Shown: positions 31,890-44,530, counted from the first letter of the stretch. The stretch: 64,000 nucleotides of DNA from Hypericum androsaemum (GCA_963995505.1 OZ023184.1:8014308-8078307), one strand, 5' to 3'. Program-made: numbers and translations. The notes: a model not told the origin generated them from the sequence alone.

Positions 31890-33042
31890 GAAAAATTATG
31901 CTCCAGTCTTCCATGTTTGTTTTGATGTGTTCTCGGGTCTTTCTATTTTGAAAAATCGATTATGTTATCTCTCTAGTTTGAAAAAATTATACTTTTGGGT
32001 CCTTATGCCCGGAATATCCAATATCCTCTGGTGAATGTCCATCTGAAAAAACCGAAATATCTCCTTTTGTACCCTTATTAATGACCTTTATACCCCTCTA
32101 AAAAATTAAAAAAAAAATCCATCCTCAACCTTCAACCTCGTCTCTGCCCACCAACTCACCCCTAACCTCCGGGCACCCATCCTTGACATCCGGACACTCC
32201 GGTCTCCGGCCATAATTAAGTTGCCGGCGTCGCAAGGGTTGCTTCTTCTTCGTGTTAGAATTCCAATCAGTGTTCATGTCCACCGAGGTCGTCTTCTTCC
32301 TCGAGGTCGGTGAACTCGTCAAGCGAAATCAAAAAATTCAGCAGCGGTCTGGGTTCATGTCCACCGAGGTCGTCTTTTTCCTCAAGACCGAGGTCCAAAA
32401 TCAAAAACCCCCAAGCTTTACATGGGAGCACAAGTGTTCTGGAAGAATAGATTGCCCTTACAATTATTGAATCAAAATTTCTTGGTGGATCTCGGGGAAG
32501 AAGAAGACAAAATGGGTTCATGATCTTGGCGGACACGGTGTGGGTCTGAGGTGAGCAGCCACCGAAGAGTTCTTCCGATCGAATCCCTAATTTTCTGGTT
32601 TTCAATCCCTAACCTTTTGGTTTAGAATTCCAAAGATCGAACCTTTCCACTAAGAACCCTTGAAAACTTGTCACATGATAGACCAAATTTTCTGGTTGAT
32701 TTGGTCAGGGAAGAAGACAACTGTACTTTGATTCATTGTTTTTTATTGCGGGGGAGAAGACGTCCGGGGAAGAAGAGTGTATTTTTGTTCTTGTTAATTC
32801 TTTTGGAAGGGTATGAATATCATTAAAAAAATTATGTTGACTGGTCTAGCCTGACATTAACAAGCTAGAAGGGGTATTTCGGTCTTTTTAGGTGGACATT
32901 TACCGGAAAATATAGAATATTCCGGGCATAGGAACTCGAAAGTATAATTTTCCCAAATTGGGGTAACATAATCGATTTTTCAAAATGGAACGACTTGAGA
33001 GCACATAAAAGTAAACATGGGTGACTGGAGCGTAATTTTTTC
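31890..33042. mobile_element. Mutator-like nonautonomous element with ~200-bp inverted repeats
   Basis: The ends GAAAAATTATGCTCCAGTC and (reverse complement of right end) GAAAAAATTACGCTCCAGTC begin inverted repeats of about 200 bp. A 10-bp duplication AAAGTATAAT flanks it (31880-31889 and 33043-33052). The interior (about 32120-32800) is richer in GC, with repeats of TCATGTCCACCGAGGTCGTC (32274 and 32355). No transposase. The terminal 15 bases are shared with 54315-55660. Confidence 0.88.
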
Positions 33043-33431
33043 AAAGTATAATATGTACTGGCAAAGGTGAAACATAGCAAATAATGTACCATCCAATTGA
33101 TATTAATTCACGTGTGTAGTGGAAACAAAGTAAAAAATTTGGACAAAAGCAACAGGCTACTGCTTGGTACAAATATACATAATTGAGTTTGTTTCTTGAT
33201 CTGGTAGAGCACCATCTTCAACTTTTCCAGCAAAAGGGAACTCCTCCACACTGATCACATGATAACTTGTCTAAAATCAGAATGACCATTGAATGTAGGA
33301 AACGAAATTGAAGTCGAATATTTCCCTATCTTCATGCGATTGGTGAAATGAAACTCTCACCAGCTTCGCGCAATAATTCTAGGTGTTGGTTGGTTGGCTC
33401 TTGCTCTAACCTGGACAATGTGGTTATCTAC

Positions 33432-33761
33432 TATTAGATTTTCTATATCCAAATCAAAACTTTAAATCACTATTTAGGTAAAAATTTTACACTTATAAAC
33501 AACGACATCATTTTTGCAGCTTGAAATGTGATAATCTCAACACGTCTCCTCAAACGAGGCTCATCAGACACGGATTTTGACTTCGTCAATGTGATGAAAT
33601 GAGTGTCAAGTGAGGACATAATGGACATGAGATCAATCTGCTTTTATACCATGTTAGAATCTTCATATCAAATCCAAAATTTTAAGGCAATAGGTATGTT
33701 GATTTTTCCCACTTGTAACATGTCCACCACTCTTTCGACTAGCAATATGATAATCTCAATG
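33432..33761 (-). mobile_element. TRIM, family 1, older minus-strand copy
   Basis: Two diverged LTRs (about 33652-33761 and 33432-33542) match the LTR of the TRIM at 2857-3201, including GGTTGGATATGAAGATTCTAACA-like ends. The primer site has decayed to TGGTATAAAAGCAG on the minus strand. No clear target duplication. Confidence 0.78.
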
Positions 33762-34006
33762 GATTCATCCATATACTAAGCTATTATTTCATGCAGTTAT
33801 CATCACACGAGGGCTAATAAATTAGATCTTATCATAACTCCAAAGTTAAACACATTTACATTAGAGATAATAATAAAATCGTCGAGGTGCTGAAAAGTCT
33901 TCGTGTTGCACTACTTTTTTTTCACGGAAACCAAAAATATGGTTATTATTGCATGATAATGGGTGTCACTGGCACCAACTTTTTTCTTACAAACCCAACA
34001 GATACA

Positions 34007-37000
34007 TCAACTACCAACGTCTTTTTTAGATTCGATTTCTTGTTTGTTACGGAGACCATTTCTCCTTATGCAGAGCCTGTAGTCGTCGAATGTCATTGGT
34101 TGGTATTTTGCCGGACGTTCCTTACTGACAAGTTGCTCTGAGGGTTGAATAATCAAATCACTCTTAGGGTTGTAGAAGAAGGCGAGGGAGAGCCGCTCTT
34201 GGTTGGAATTCACAATCACCCTGTGCTCCACGCTCTTGTATTCTTCATTACTCAAGATCTGTACAACCAATTCGGATATTGCTCATGTTAAGAGGTGCTA
34301 ACGAAGGGAATTTAACACCAAATTTATAAATATGTAAATACTTATATGGAACAAAATCTACTTATAAAAAGAAGTGTGACATTTAGATAAACACTCGGAA
34401 TCAGCCACAATATAGGGCAACGTTTGTTTCGCCGGGAAATATTTTTCTCTGGCGAAACAAACGGGCCATAATTAATCACCTGAATTTGGTCGCCTATGTT
34501 GATAATGAAGGCATTAGGGGTGGGGTTAACAGTGACCCAATTGTCCCCTAAACGAACTTGAAGCCCAGCTACGTTCTCGTCGGGCAATAGAATGGTCATA
34601 CCACCTGGGTCTGTGTGTGGAGAGAGTCCAAGCGTTAGGTCTGGCTGAGGGCATTTTGGGTAGAAATTAACCCTTAAGCATGCACCAAAATTTTCCGATC
34701 CACCAAATGCCTCTTGGAGATTATCTTCTTCCAGGCCCAAGTTTGTAGACAGCACTTTCATCAACTTTCCTCCAAATTTGACCAGCTCGTTGCTATATTC
34801 GGCTACCAAATCCCTGAAAATATAATTTGTTATTATTTAAGATTGGAGGTAGTTAGAACATTAGAAAAGGTGACAAAATTTTTATAATAAATACTTAACA
34901 TTGTCACGTTTTTAATGATTGCGAATGCGAGATCTTTTGATTAGATATATCAACTTTGTTACTAGCTTTTTTTATAAGTATATGTACATATTTACAGTGT
35001 TAAATCCCTCGTGTCACGAGGTTGTAACTTCAATTTTTTAAAACCCTAGACTTTGTTATTAGTTGATTTTAGTATTTGTTATTGTGATCAGCTTTCGCAT
35101 CAAAACAACATGTTTATTGCGTCTGGTTGCTTAATTAATGGCAATTTTGAGGTGCTTGTAGCATGAGAATTCTACAATTCCGCAGACAAATTCAATGATA
35201 TTTAGTTTGTTGCGTCCACCCAATAAATTAACGCATGATTTCGTCTAATAACGCCAGCTTATATGCATGAATCTGAGGCCAAAGAAAAAAGTGCATTTGA
35301 TTTGAATCATTTAGACGCTTCAACATCCTAATTAATGTCACCGCCAGCTAATAATTTACAAGGTGTTTGGCATCCGTACGCTACTTTTCTTGCAAGTAAA
35401 TAGTTATTAATTAGTCTTAACCGCACGTGTGCCATAGCAGCTTGAGGTGCAAGTCAAACGTATATAAATTGATTTACGAAGTATTCAAATATTTTGATAA
35501 TACCGGCATGATATTAATAGTCTAAAAAACTTTTGACCAAAAAAAAATAGTCTACCAATCTTTTTGAATGAAATCTTGTTATACCTAGCAAATTACTGTT
35601 TTAAGGAAAAGAAAAATGAATGGGCCAATTTGGGAAGTTCCTAATTTAACAAGTGACCCTCCGCATCAAAACACTTCACCAACCAACTAGAGATTTCTCT
35701 CTCACACAACGTGAGTTAATTAATTGGTGTGGTTGGGTGGGCCCTGATCATTCAACTGTTGGGTAATCCATCGTATTTTAAAGATGTGTTAATTTCCCCA
35801 AATAACACATGGCGAAATTAAGACGCCACCTAATTCTGTTGGAGGTCAAGTAGGTACATGGTCCCTCCCTTTCATCCACTTTTTAGTTCAGTACCATCCA
35901 CAAGGCACTGATCCGTAGCCTAATCTAATATTTTATGGTCTTTAAACATGTGAATCTTCTGATGATTTCTACTACATTAACTAAACTAAAATAATTTATG
36001 TATATTATCAATTTTTTAAATCTCTGCTATTCGAGTTGAACATTGTCGGTTCCTATTTAGGAGCGCATCTCTCAATAATATTTTTTACAAGGCTTAACTT
36101 AATACCACCTTAATTGAATTCACGGCTATTAGCACTTGTAACACCACCTCCTATTGGTTAGTTATATTATCATATACCTCAAACTCAAACAGACGTGCCA
36201 AGACTTCTTCCTAATGATGAATATTCTATGCAGCCATTTATAAGTAAATAACTTGGTGTGGTTGTTCAGTTTGATTTGGTGATTTTCATTTGGTTGTGTA
36301 TTGGTTCGCTGTTCTGTCGGGGTGGATACCATGGTAGGGAAGGGTCCCCGATGAGGTCTACTGTGTTAAACATTAATATATATTACTATATACTTAATAA
36401 AGAAATTTTACTTATAAAAAAAAGTAAATAACTGATAAACCAACAAGACTTGTTCTAGCTTAACTAAGAAATTTCAAGTTTGATTCATTAAAACTGCACA
36501 ATTGTGCTAAATTTATTAAGAAAATTTTGTTATCATTTAAAAATCTTATCTCATTCGAAATTATATTAGTTCACTTAGAAAGTGGCCGATTGGATACTAT
36601 ATGTTTTCAACCAAAACACGAATTAAAGAAAAATACAGGAGAATCTAACATAAATAACAGAAAGTACCTGCAAGAAGTAGGGGTGGCGGGCCACTTGTTG
36701 AGATTCCTCAAGGGAGCAGGCAAATAGTGAAGGAAGAAATAGTCGCTCCAATCGAGGACAGCCGCTTTCTCGACCCCCAGCCTACTTCCGTACCCTTCGT
36801 ACGTGGAAGGGTCATTTGCGTAATTCTGCTTCACGTCCAGCGGCTGGTAGAAGAACTCACGCCACAACTCGCGCGTGCTCCTCATCAGCTCGTGGCTCAC
36901 CCCGTGGTTCACCACCTGGAAGAACCCCCACTCGCGGCACGCGCGGGATATGAGACTCAGCGTCTCCTCGCGCACCGCTTTGTCAGGGGAGAAAGCATCC

Positions 37001-37167
37001 TGGAAGTCAACGACAGGGATGTTGACCGCCCCGCTTGACCTCCTCGGCGCCGGTCGGTGACACGGCGGCTTAATGTACCTTTCCGGAATTGCCCTCAGCC
37101 CGCTCTCGGCTAGCGTTTGGACCCTCACGATCGGCTCAGGCCAGCTTCGAAGACAACCACTAGTCAT
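34007..37167 (-). CDS. 2-oxoglutarate/Fe(II) oxygenase, jasmonate-induced-oxygenase-like (JOX)
   Basis: Exons 37167-36668, 34813-34480 and 34258-34007 join in frame to 361 residues, the usual size. JOX enzymes 12-hydroxylate jasmonic acid and so turn jasmonate signalling down. Matching segments are VQTLAESGLRAIPERYIKP, ACREWGFFQVVNHGVS, YEGYGSRLGVEKAAVLDWSD, LRVNFYPKCPQPDLTLGLSP and VEHRVIV. Iron ligands are H233 and D235 (SPHTDPGG) and H290; R300 and S302 (RLS) bind 2-oxoglutarate. The ATG at 37167 was taken because the frame extends upstream only to a TTG. Introns are 1854 and 221 bp; intron 1 holds two small retroposons. Other 2OG oxygenases such as flavonol synthase-like proteins are more distant. 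No breaks were found, so it is probably active. Confidence 0.88.
34966..35049 (-). mobile_element. Tiny retroposon in JOX intron 1
   Basis: An 84-bp insert between ACTTTGTTACTAG (34953-34965) and ACTTTGTTATTAG (35050-35062). On the minus strand it contains CCTCGTGACACGAGG and ends ATATACTTATAAAAAAAG. Confidence 0.68.
36254..36421 (+). mobile_element. Short retroposon in JOX intron 1
   Basis: The target duplication AAGTAAATAACT (36242-36253 and 36422-36433) flanks 168 bp that ends TTAATAAAGAAATTTTACTT and ATAAAAAAAA. Antisense to the gene. Confidence 0.8.
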
Positions 37168-37329
37168 ATTTTTTGGTGGTGAGAAACTAAAACTACAAAG
37201 GAAGTGAGCCAAGAGAAAGAGGATTTTTTTAGTTTGGTTTTCTAAGAGCGGGAGAGAGGAGGAAGGGTTCAGAGATTGGTATTTTATGTGTGGTGTTTTG
37301 GAGGGTAGAGCGAGACGTGCATATGCATG

Positions 37330-37338
37330 TATTTATAG
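37330..37338 (-). promoter_or_regulatory. TATA box of the JOX-like gene
   Basis: Minus strand CTATAAATA lies about 165 bp upstream of the ATG. An RY-like CATGCATA lies just downstream. No other plausible TATA box is nearer to the start codon. Confidence 0.6.
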
Positions 37339-38877
37339 TGACTCGGACGACACAAAACGTGCTTAATTTTGTTGTGTGCGAATACGGCGCCGTGATGGAA
37401 TTGGATTGTGATTTGGCGATGTCGATCACCTAGAAGATGAGGGATGCAACTACTTTGCGACATGAAATGAAAGATGGGATAAGCCACTAACTTGACGAGT
37501 TGGGACTAGCTATCTAGCTCATGCAATATTTGGGAATTTTCCGGTGCCACTTGTAGCTGATTTCTGGTTCATGGGAATCAATGCAAGTTGGACAGAAAAT
37601 CGTTCCGACAAAGTAATCTCCGTTAAGATGAGTTTGTTGATAATTTATATTAAAAATGTTGAAATATGTCGAAAAATATGTTAATCCAGTAGACGAAGTT
37701 GCTTTTTGTACCTAATTTATTTTGTTTTCCCGAGGTCATACTAGGTTTGTTTTGTCAGAAAATAAAATCAAATAAATAGTTACTTAATTGAACTATTATT
37801 GTGATAACAAAAATATATTATGTGATTTTTTTATTTATCTTAACTAAAAAATAGAGTTTGGCCAGTGTGTTTGTACTTCTTGCGTACTAAAATGTGTGCG
37901 TTAATATTAATTAATAAAATACTCTCTGTTTATTTTCGTCTCCTTTTGGCGAGTGGGTGCGAGAAGCTCGTGGCTTTGACCCGGGCCAATCCGTCCAAAG
38001 ATAAAAGCGTTCGTTGTTTTCCCTCACGTGTTTATTTAGGGGATATTGTGGATTAGCTTAGCTGTAGGCTGGCAGCTGATTTTTTTTCTTCTATTAGGAC
38101 GTGTGATTTTTGAACTTGTTAAGAGTCGTGTTTGGTTCCGGAGCATGATGAGCAATTCTAAACAAGTATTGAGTGGTAAAAAATTTGAAAATTTTAAACT
38201 GTAGTATTATAGACAAAAATAGAGGGCATTTGATTCTTATGAGTTAATTCAAGTAATAAGAAATTTGAATTCAATTAAAGAAGTATTGAATTCAAGTATT
38301 ACGAATATAAATATATTATTGAAAGAGATACTTTTAAATAGAGTTATTTCTAAATAAAGTCAGACAATACTCCATTATTTTAGATATAAGTGAAATCATA
38401 GTTACGAAGATAGAAAAGTAAATAAAGACAGCAATATGCCAAAACCTTATTAATACTGGAAAATTTTGATCCATTTTATAACCTTGGAAGATTTTAATTA
38501 AATTAGTCGATATAATAAATATTCGAAAAACAAAATACAATGCTAAGAATATCATGGCCACACGATGGGTGGTGGAAGGGAATGGACGATCCAGCCGACA
38601 ATTCCACTGAGAAGTGGAAGGATGCAGTCATGAAGTGCTTGTCTAGTGGCCAAACAGCTAGGTACTCGGCCGACAAGATAAGATTTTAGTTCTTTCATCT
38701 TCCAGACCAAATGTTTTCTGATCATATCATTGGCTAATCTCTACGGGTATTAATAAAAGAGCATCCTTTTAAATTGGCAAACGACACTCTTTTTCAACGA
38801 ACTTAATTAAATTGCGCACATATTTTTTATAAGTTTTATACAACATTATTATATTGCATCATATGCATCAAGTGTTT

Positions 38878-38880
<3 letters not shown>
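37339..38880. other. JOX upstream region, no gene seen
   Basis: No coding segment was recognised. It is AT-rich with the repeated word TTGAATTCAA near 38260-38300. Confidence 0.55.

Positions 38881-38950
<70 letters not shown>
38881..38950. repeat. (TA)35 microsatellite
   Basis: An uninterrupted run of TA over 70 bases, likely polymorphic. Confidence 0.97.
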
Positions 38951-38952
<2 letters not shown>

Positions 38953-39109
38953 TATCATTCACCTTAAAGATTCTACTAAAGGAGGGTACACCATATATAT
39001 AAATATGTGAAATTTATAACTCAATCATATTTTTAAACTTTGGATTTGATAAAAAAAATTAAATACTAAGACGAATGATATCATGATTTCTCTTTTCGCA
39101 ACTCTTATT

Positions 39110-40066
39110 TGTTGTTTGTCGAAGGTGGTGTACTTGATTAGGATCTGGTATACTTGAGACAAGAGTTGGACTCTTTCTCCGTAAGACGAGATTGCCCCGT
39201 ATTCAGTGCTTACGGGCTGCGGCAATCGTCCCCAAGATACAACGACTAAGCTGCTTCCGAGTTCGTAGCACAACGACCCTCGAAGCTTCAGGCGAACCTT
39301 GGATATTCGGAACTTTCTGAGAGAGGGAGAGAGAGCCTACGATTGCTAACGAATGCTTATGCAAGTTGTAGTGGGGTGAGATGCAAATGAGGGAGAGGGG
39401 CCTATTTATAGGCGCTGGATGGAGTGGAGGCAAGCACTTCCGAAGGGGCACGAAGCAATTCCTAGGAAACGCATTTGTTCGGCCAGCAGGTAGGCTGCCC
39501 TTCAGGTGCATCTCCAGCCAATTCGTTCGTGGCTCTTCGGAGGTCGTAAGCACCCCTTCGGCAGGCAGGCAACACACTCGCGTCCCTTCGGTGTTCTAGG
39601 AGCTTCTGGATTCGCCTGTGCGCCCTTCAGGTTCGGTCGTAACCCTTCGACCTGATAGAAGTCTCCGGGATATTCCAGTCCTTCGTGACCTGTCCGAAAT
39701 TTGCCAAAATTAAAGGCTCCTCAGCTCCTTGTGACGATGCGCACGTGCGAAGTGCCAAGTGTGCCACAAAGTGCCCATTGTGACCTGCGTCCAATGCGTC
39801 ATGCGCACACGCACGTGCGCGTGCTCGTGCTCGTACTCGGATGGTGCTACGCACCATCCTCGCAGGCAGCCTCGGTCAGTTATTCAGGTGAAACATTTAA
39901 TGTTACACCAGCTTGGAGCTTCTCCTTATAAACAGGGAAAAGTCTCTTGCGATTTCCGATGTGGTAATGGTTCTCCCATCCTCATCTTGGGCATTTCAGC
40001 TTGGGCTTTTCAGTTTGGGCATTTCAGCTTGGGCCAAATGCATTAATTATGCATTCAAACCCAACA
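39110..40066 (-). repeat. 3' LTR of the copia element
   Basis: 957 bp. On the minus strand a TATA box CTATAAATAGG is at about 39403-39413. It carries a palindrome with arms GGATGGTGC and GCACCATCC around TAC (39839-39859), and G-box-containing CGCACGTGCG words near 39740 and 39812. A small array of TTGGGC.TTTCAG words is at 39985-40035. Confidence 0.92.
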
Positions 40067-40609
40067 ATCCCCCACATGAATGATGATTAATGCATGCTGA
40101 CACTTTTAAGAAAAGTTGACGAAATATTATTGTATTGAGGAAGGTAGCTTACGACTTTGAATCTTTCCTAGTAAAATGCTATCGGATTTACTTGCTGCTC
40201 AGTAATCGCGATATCTTGAACTGGTCAGCTTTTTATGTAAACCAAGACAATAACAATTACGCAATGATATCTCTAATATCCTTTGGTTCTCACGTTTTGT
40301 TCGTTTTGACCATGGACCTTATCTTGGATTCATAAGTTTTTTTCTATTTGAAGCGGCCTCACTTCGCACTTATATAGGTGATCTCCCATTTGGAGTATCC
40401 TGTTATACTCCACCTTTTCCTAGTATAGGAATCATTAAAAGCGTATACGCTTAACCTTACCACACCTCTGCAGGTTCGCACTTGGGCAGCTTCTAAGAAT
40501 GGGATGGGTTCCAAGTATTCACCTGAACCATCCATAACTTAGTTGTCTCATTGAATCAAGTTTGTGGGATCTCCACTCATCATGGTTGAGTTACCGCTAT
40601 GAACGTTCT

Positions 40610-40972
40610 TTAATGCGTGGATTTTAACCCCATTCCCCTTACTATGTTATACATTTGATCTCTGTTGATTTCTTTCGTCAAAGGATCAGCTATGTTGTCC
40701 TTGGACTTCACATAATCAATGGTAATTATACCACCATAGATCAATTGCCTAACGGTGTTGTGTCTCCTACGGATGTGTCGAGACTTACCATTGTGCATTG
40801 TACTTTGTGCTCTCCTGATTGCAGACATGCTATCACAATGTATCAATATAGGCGGCACAGGCTTGTTCCAACATGGAATATCCTCAAGGAAGTTTCTGAG
40901 CCATTCAGCTTCTTTCCCAGCTTTATCTAGTGCTATAAACTCTGACTCCATGGTGGATCGAGCTATGCACAT
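40610..40972 (-). pseudogene. copia RNase H
   Basis: The frame begins after a stop (near 40990) and reads STMESEFIALDKAGKEAEWLRNFL, then HCDSMSAI, HIRRRHNTVRQLI and KDNIADPLTK, the conserved copia RNase H blocks with E and D catalytic residues in place. It would degrade RNA in the RNA/DNA hybrid. It ends with the polyprotein C-terminus. It is out of frame with RT. Confidence 0.82.
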
Positions 40973-41059
40973 TTTTTTAGAGGATTTCTAGGACACAGCT
41001 CCTCCACCTATGGTGAACACATAACCACTAGTAGATTTTGAATCTTTAGTGTCCGATAT

Positions 41060-41863
41060 CTAATTCGCATCACTGTATTCTTCTAATACAGCTGGATATC
41101 TTATATATAGTATGCCATGGTTCAAAGTATATTTTAGATATTTTAGAACCATTTTCAGAGCTAGCCAGTGATCCATTCCTGGATTACTTGTGAATCTACT
41201 AAGCTTGCTAACTGAATACGCAATATCAGGGCGTGTACAATTTGTTAAGTACATCAGGCTCCCAATGATCCTTGCATATTTCAGTTGAGATAATGGGTCC
41301 CCTCTATTTTTAGATAAGTGTAGACTCAGGTCTGCCGGAGTCTTAGCCGGAGGTTTGTCAAAAGCATCGAATTTCTTGAGTACATTCTCAACGTAGTGAG
41401 ATTGTGACAAGACAATTCCTTCAATCGTCCTAGAGATTTTAATCCCTAGTATGACGTCAGCTAGACCCATATCTTTCATATCAAAGTTATTCTTTAACAT
41501 GTTCTTAGTTTTCACAATAAGATCATTACTGCTTTCCGTGATTAGCATGTCGTCTACATACAGACATACAATTACGTAAGCATCAGGTGTGCCTTTAATG
41601 TATACACATTTATCACACTCATTGATCTTAAAGCCATTTGACATCATTATTCTATCAAATTTCTCATGCCATTGTTTCGGCGCCTGTTTCAGCCCGTACA
41701 GTGACTTGACCAACTTGTATACTTTATATTCTTGTCCGGGGGCAACAAACCCTTCGGGTTGTTCCATATATATCTCCTCTTCCAGTTCTCCATTTAGGAA
41801 AGCTATTTTTACATCCATCTGATGTATCTCGAGGTTATAGAGTGCTGCAACAGCTATGAGCAC
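41060..41863 (-). pseudogene. copia reverse transcriptase
   Basis: A 267-residue open stretch of copia RT. Blocks in order: IHQMDVKIAFLNGELEEEIYM (first catalytic D), KLVKSLYGLKQAPKQW, VCLYVDDMLIT (catalytic YVDD), LGIKI, SQSHYVENVLKKF and GSLMYLTNCTRPDIAYSVS. It is a well-preserved core, but the upstream start (about 41,900-42,050) is separated by stops. Confidence 0.88.
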
Positions 41864-42049
41864 TCTAATAGATGTGATTCTTGTGACCGGCGAATACGTA
41901 TCAAATAAATCATATCATTCCTTCTGTTTGAACCCTTTAGCTACCAACCAAGTTTTGTACTTGTCGATTGATCCATCAGCTTTGTATTTCCTTTTAAGGA
42001 TCCACTTGTAACCTAAAGGTTTGCAACCTGGTGGAAGATCCATGATTTC

Positions 42050-42962
42050 TCACGTGTGGTTTTGCATGATAGATTCTATCTCACTATTGATAGCTTCTTT
42101 CCAGAGAAGAGTATCAGGACTAGATAATGCCTCTTGGATTGTCCCAGGTTTATTTTCTAACATGTAATTTAGAAAATCTAGACCAAACGACTTGGCTATT
42201 TTGGTCCTCTTACTCCGTCTAGGTTCTTCAGCACCTTGATCAGAGCCTTGTATAGCTTCATAACTTTTTTTATTTGAGCTTACTTCTTTCGTTTCTTTTT
42301 TAGGAAAGATATTTTCAAAGAATGTTGCATTCCTTGATTCCATGACCATTCCCTCGTTGATTTCAGGATTTTCAGACTTGTGCACTAGAAATTGGTAGGC
42401 ACTACTGTTGTAAGCATATCTGATAAAAATACAGTCAACGGTCTTAGGTCCTATTTTTACCCTTCTAGGCAGAGGTATTTCTACCTTAGCTAGGCACCCC
42501 CACACTTTAAGGTAACTGTAGGAAGGCTTTCTCCATTTTCATAATTCATATGGAGTTTTGTCCCTTTTCTTGTGTGGCAATTTGTTTAGAATGTGATTAG
42601 CTGAGAGCACAACTTCCTCCCACAAGTTCTGTGGTAAGCCCAAGCTAATCAACATAGCATTCATCATCTTCTTAAGAGTTCGATTCTTGCGCTCAGCTAC
42701 GCCATTTGATTGAGGTGAGTATGGAGCTGTTGTCTGATGAATAATGCCATTTTGTTGGCAGAATCCCTCAAACGGAGCTACATATTCTCCCCATCTATCA
42801 CTTCAAATTATTTTAATTTTAGTGCTAAGTTGATTTTCAACCTCATTCTTATAACTCTTGAAAGCTTCTAGAGCTTCGTCTTTTCCTTTCAAGAGGTGTA
42901 CATAATAATACCTTGTGCAATCATCAATAAATGTGATGAATTACTTTTTTTCACCTCTAGTT
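42050..42962 (-). pseudogene. copia integrase core and C-terminus, frameshifted
   Basis: Across several frames I read LLKGKDEALEAF, GEYVAPFEGFCQQNGI, TAPYSPQSNGVAERKNRT and LWEEVVLSANHILNKLP, the DDE-type core with its D and E residues visible. The C-terminal part (42505-42050) has VWGCLAKV, RSKRTK and a linker to RT. In-frame stops occur, for example near 42,810. Confidence 0.75.
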
Positions 42963-43600
42963 TATACGTGTTTCATATCACATATGTCGGTATGAATTAA
43001 CTCTAAAGGTTCCACTAAATGAAAAGGTGCTTTGGTCATTTTTGCCTCTACACATACTTCACATTTATTGTTTGGGTGAAACTCCATTTTAGGTAATAAA
43101 TTTAAACTTACTAACTTTCTTAGTGAGCTCAAATTTACGTGTCCTAATCTATCATGCCATAAGTTAGAACACTCAGCCAAGTAAGAAGAATTGATAACTT
43201 TATTAGGCCCTTCAAAGGCGTGTTTCACAGTTATTACATTCATCTTAAAGAGCCCCCTCTCGAAGTAACCCTTTCCTACAAAGGCACCAGCCTTGGTCAG
43301 AACAAACCTATCAGCCTCAAATACTACTTTCATCCCAGCTTTGCTTAATAGTGAGTCGGATACTAAATTCTTACAAATGTCTGGGACATGCAGCACATCC
43401 TTGAGGGTCAGCTCTTTTTCGGAGGTCAGCTTCACCACTACCTGGCCTAGTCTAACTACGGGAGAAGTTGTGGAGTTTTCCATAAATAACTTCCATCCGT
43501 TGATTGGGATATAAGTCGAGAACATCTCCTTGTCTGAGCAGATGTGTCGGGTCGCCCCTGTGTCAACGAATCACTCTTTTGGGTTATCCACCAGATTGGC
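42962..43600 (-). pseudogene. copia protease and integrase zinc-binding domain
   Basis: The protease active site FVDTGATRHIC is at about 43570-43540, but the conserved tryptophan just before it is a stop codon. The strand LKDVLHVPDICKNLVS follows, then the GAG-pre-integrase HHCC domain NLWHDRLGHVNLSSL and CEVCVEAKM. Apart from the stop the frame is open to 42962. Confidence 0.82.
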
Positions 43601-44501
43601 TTCAAACACCACGGTGGATAAGTCTAACTCAGACAGGTCTTCGGCCAGATTTGCCTTCTCTCGATCGTCCTTCTTTGGCAAGCGACATTCTTTGGCCATG
43701 TGACCGGGCTTGTCGTAGTTGAAGCAATTACCCTTGATCTTCTTAGCCTTCTTTTGCTTTGGCTCTTGCTTCTCCTGCTTGTTCCCGGGCTTCTTCCTCT
43801 TCTTACCAGTACCTCCCTCAGTGAGGTGTACCTTAGCCTCATAGTTAGTCCTGTTGGTCTTGACTTCAGACTTTTGGTTGTCTTCCTCGATCCTTAGTCT
43901 CACAATCAGGTCTTCCAGCCCCATGTCTTTCCTCTTATGCTTGAGGTAGTTATTGAAATCCTTCCAAAGAGGGGGTAGCTTCTCGATTAGAGCAGCCACC
44001 TGGAAGAATTCGCTGAGTTGCATACCTTCGGCGTGAATCTCGTGTAGAATTAATCAGCTGTAGCTCTTGGACTTGGTCTATGACCTTCTTGGAGTCTACC
44101 ATCTGGAAGTCGAGGAACCTTCCGACGATGAATTTCTTTATCCCGGCATCCTCTGTTTTGTCCTTCTTCTCCAGGGAGTCCCACAATTCTTTCGCATTCT
44201 TTGTACCTACATAAACATTGTAGAGGACATCGTCTAAGCCATTCAGGATATAGTTACGACATAGGAAGTCGCTGTGACTCCATGCATCGAGGGCGTTGAT
44301 CTTCTGTGGATCAGCCTCATTTTCTGCCACCTTCGGAGTCTCTTCCTTCAAGAATCGGACCATGTTGAGCGTCGTCAGGTAGAACAACATCTTCTGTTAT
44401 CACCTCTTGAACTCGGTACCATTGAACTTGGCCGGCCTTTCGGCGTGGACAGTTCTCGGGACCGCTGTCACTGGTGTTGGTGTAGAGCTTGATGATGCCA
44501 T
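43571..44501 (-). pseudogene. copia Gag
   Basis: The likely start is the ATG at 44501 (MASSSS-type). Gag segments: [43 protein letters not shown], and, after a frameshift near 44,030, [20 protein letters not shown]. The zinc knuckle reads CFNYDKPGHMAKEC, where the second cysteine of the CCHC set is tyrosine, which should abolish zinc binding. Confidence 0.8.
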
Positions 44502-44514
44502 CTTCAAGTACACT

Positions 44515-44528
44515 AATCTCGTCTTACG
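44515..44528 (-). other. Primer-position sequence complementary to the element's own LTR
   Basis: On the minus strand CGTAAGACGAGATT begins two bases inside the LTR, where a tRNA primer site should be. It is an exact 14-base complement of LTR sequence at 44601-44614 (also present in the left LTR at 39180-39193). No TGG start that would fit a tRNA CCA end is present. Confidence 0.75.
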
Positions 44529-44530
44529 AT

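Noticed and set aside
39203..39577. Minus-strand frame also seen at 44624-45094
   Set aside because: Present twice only because it lies in the two LTRs of one copia element; no domain.
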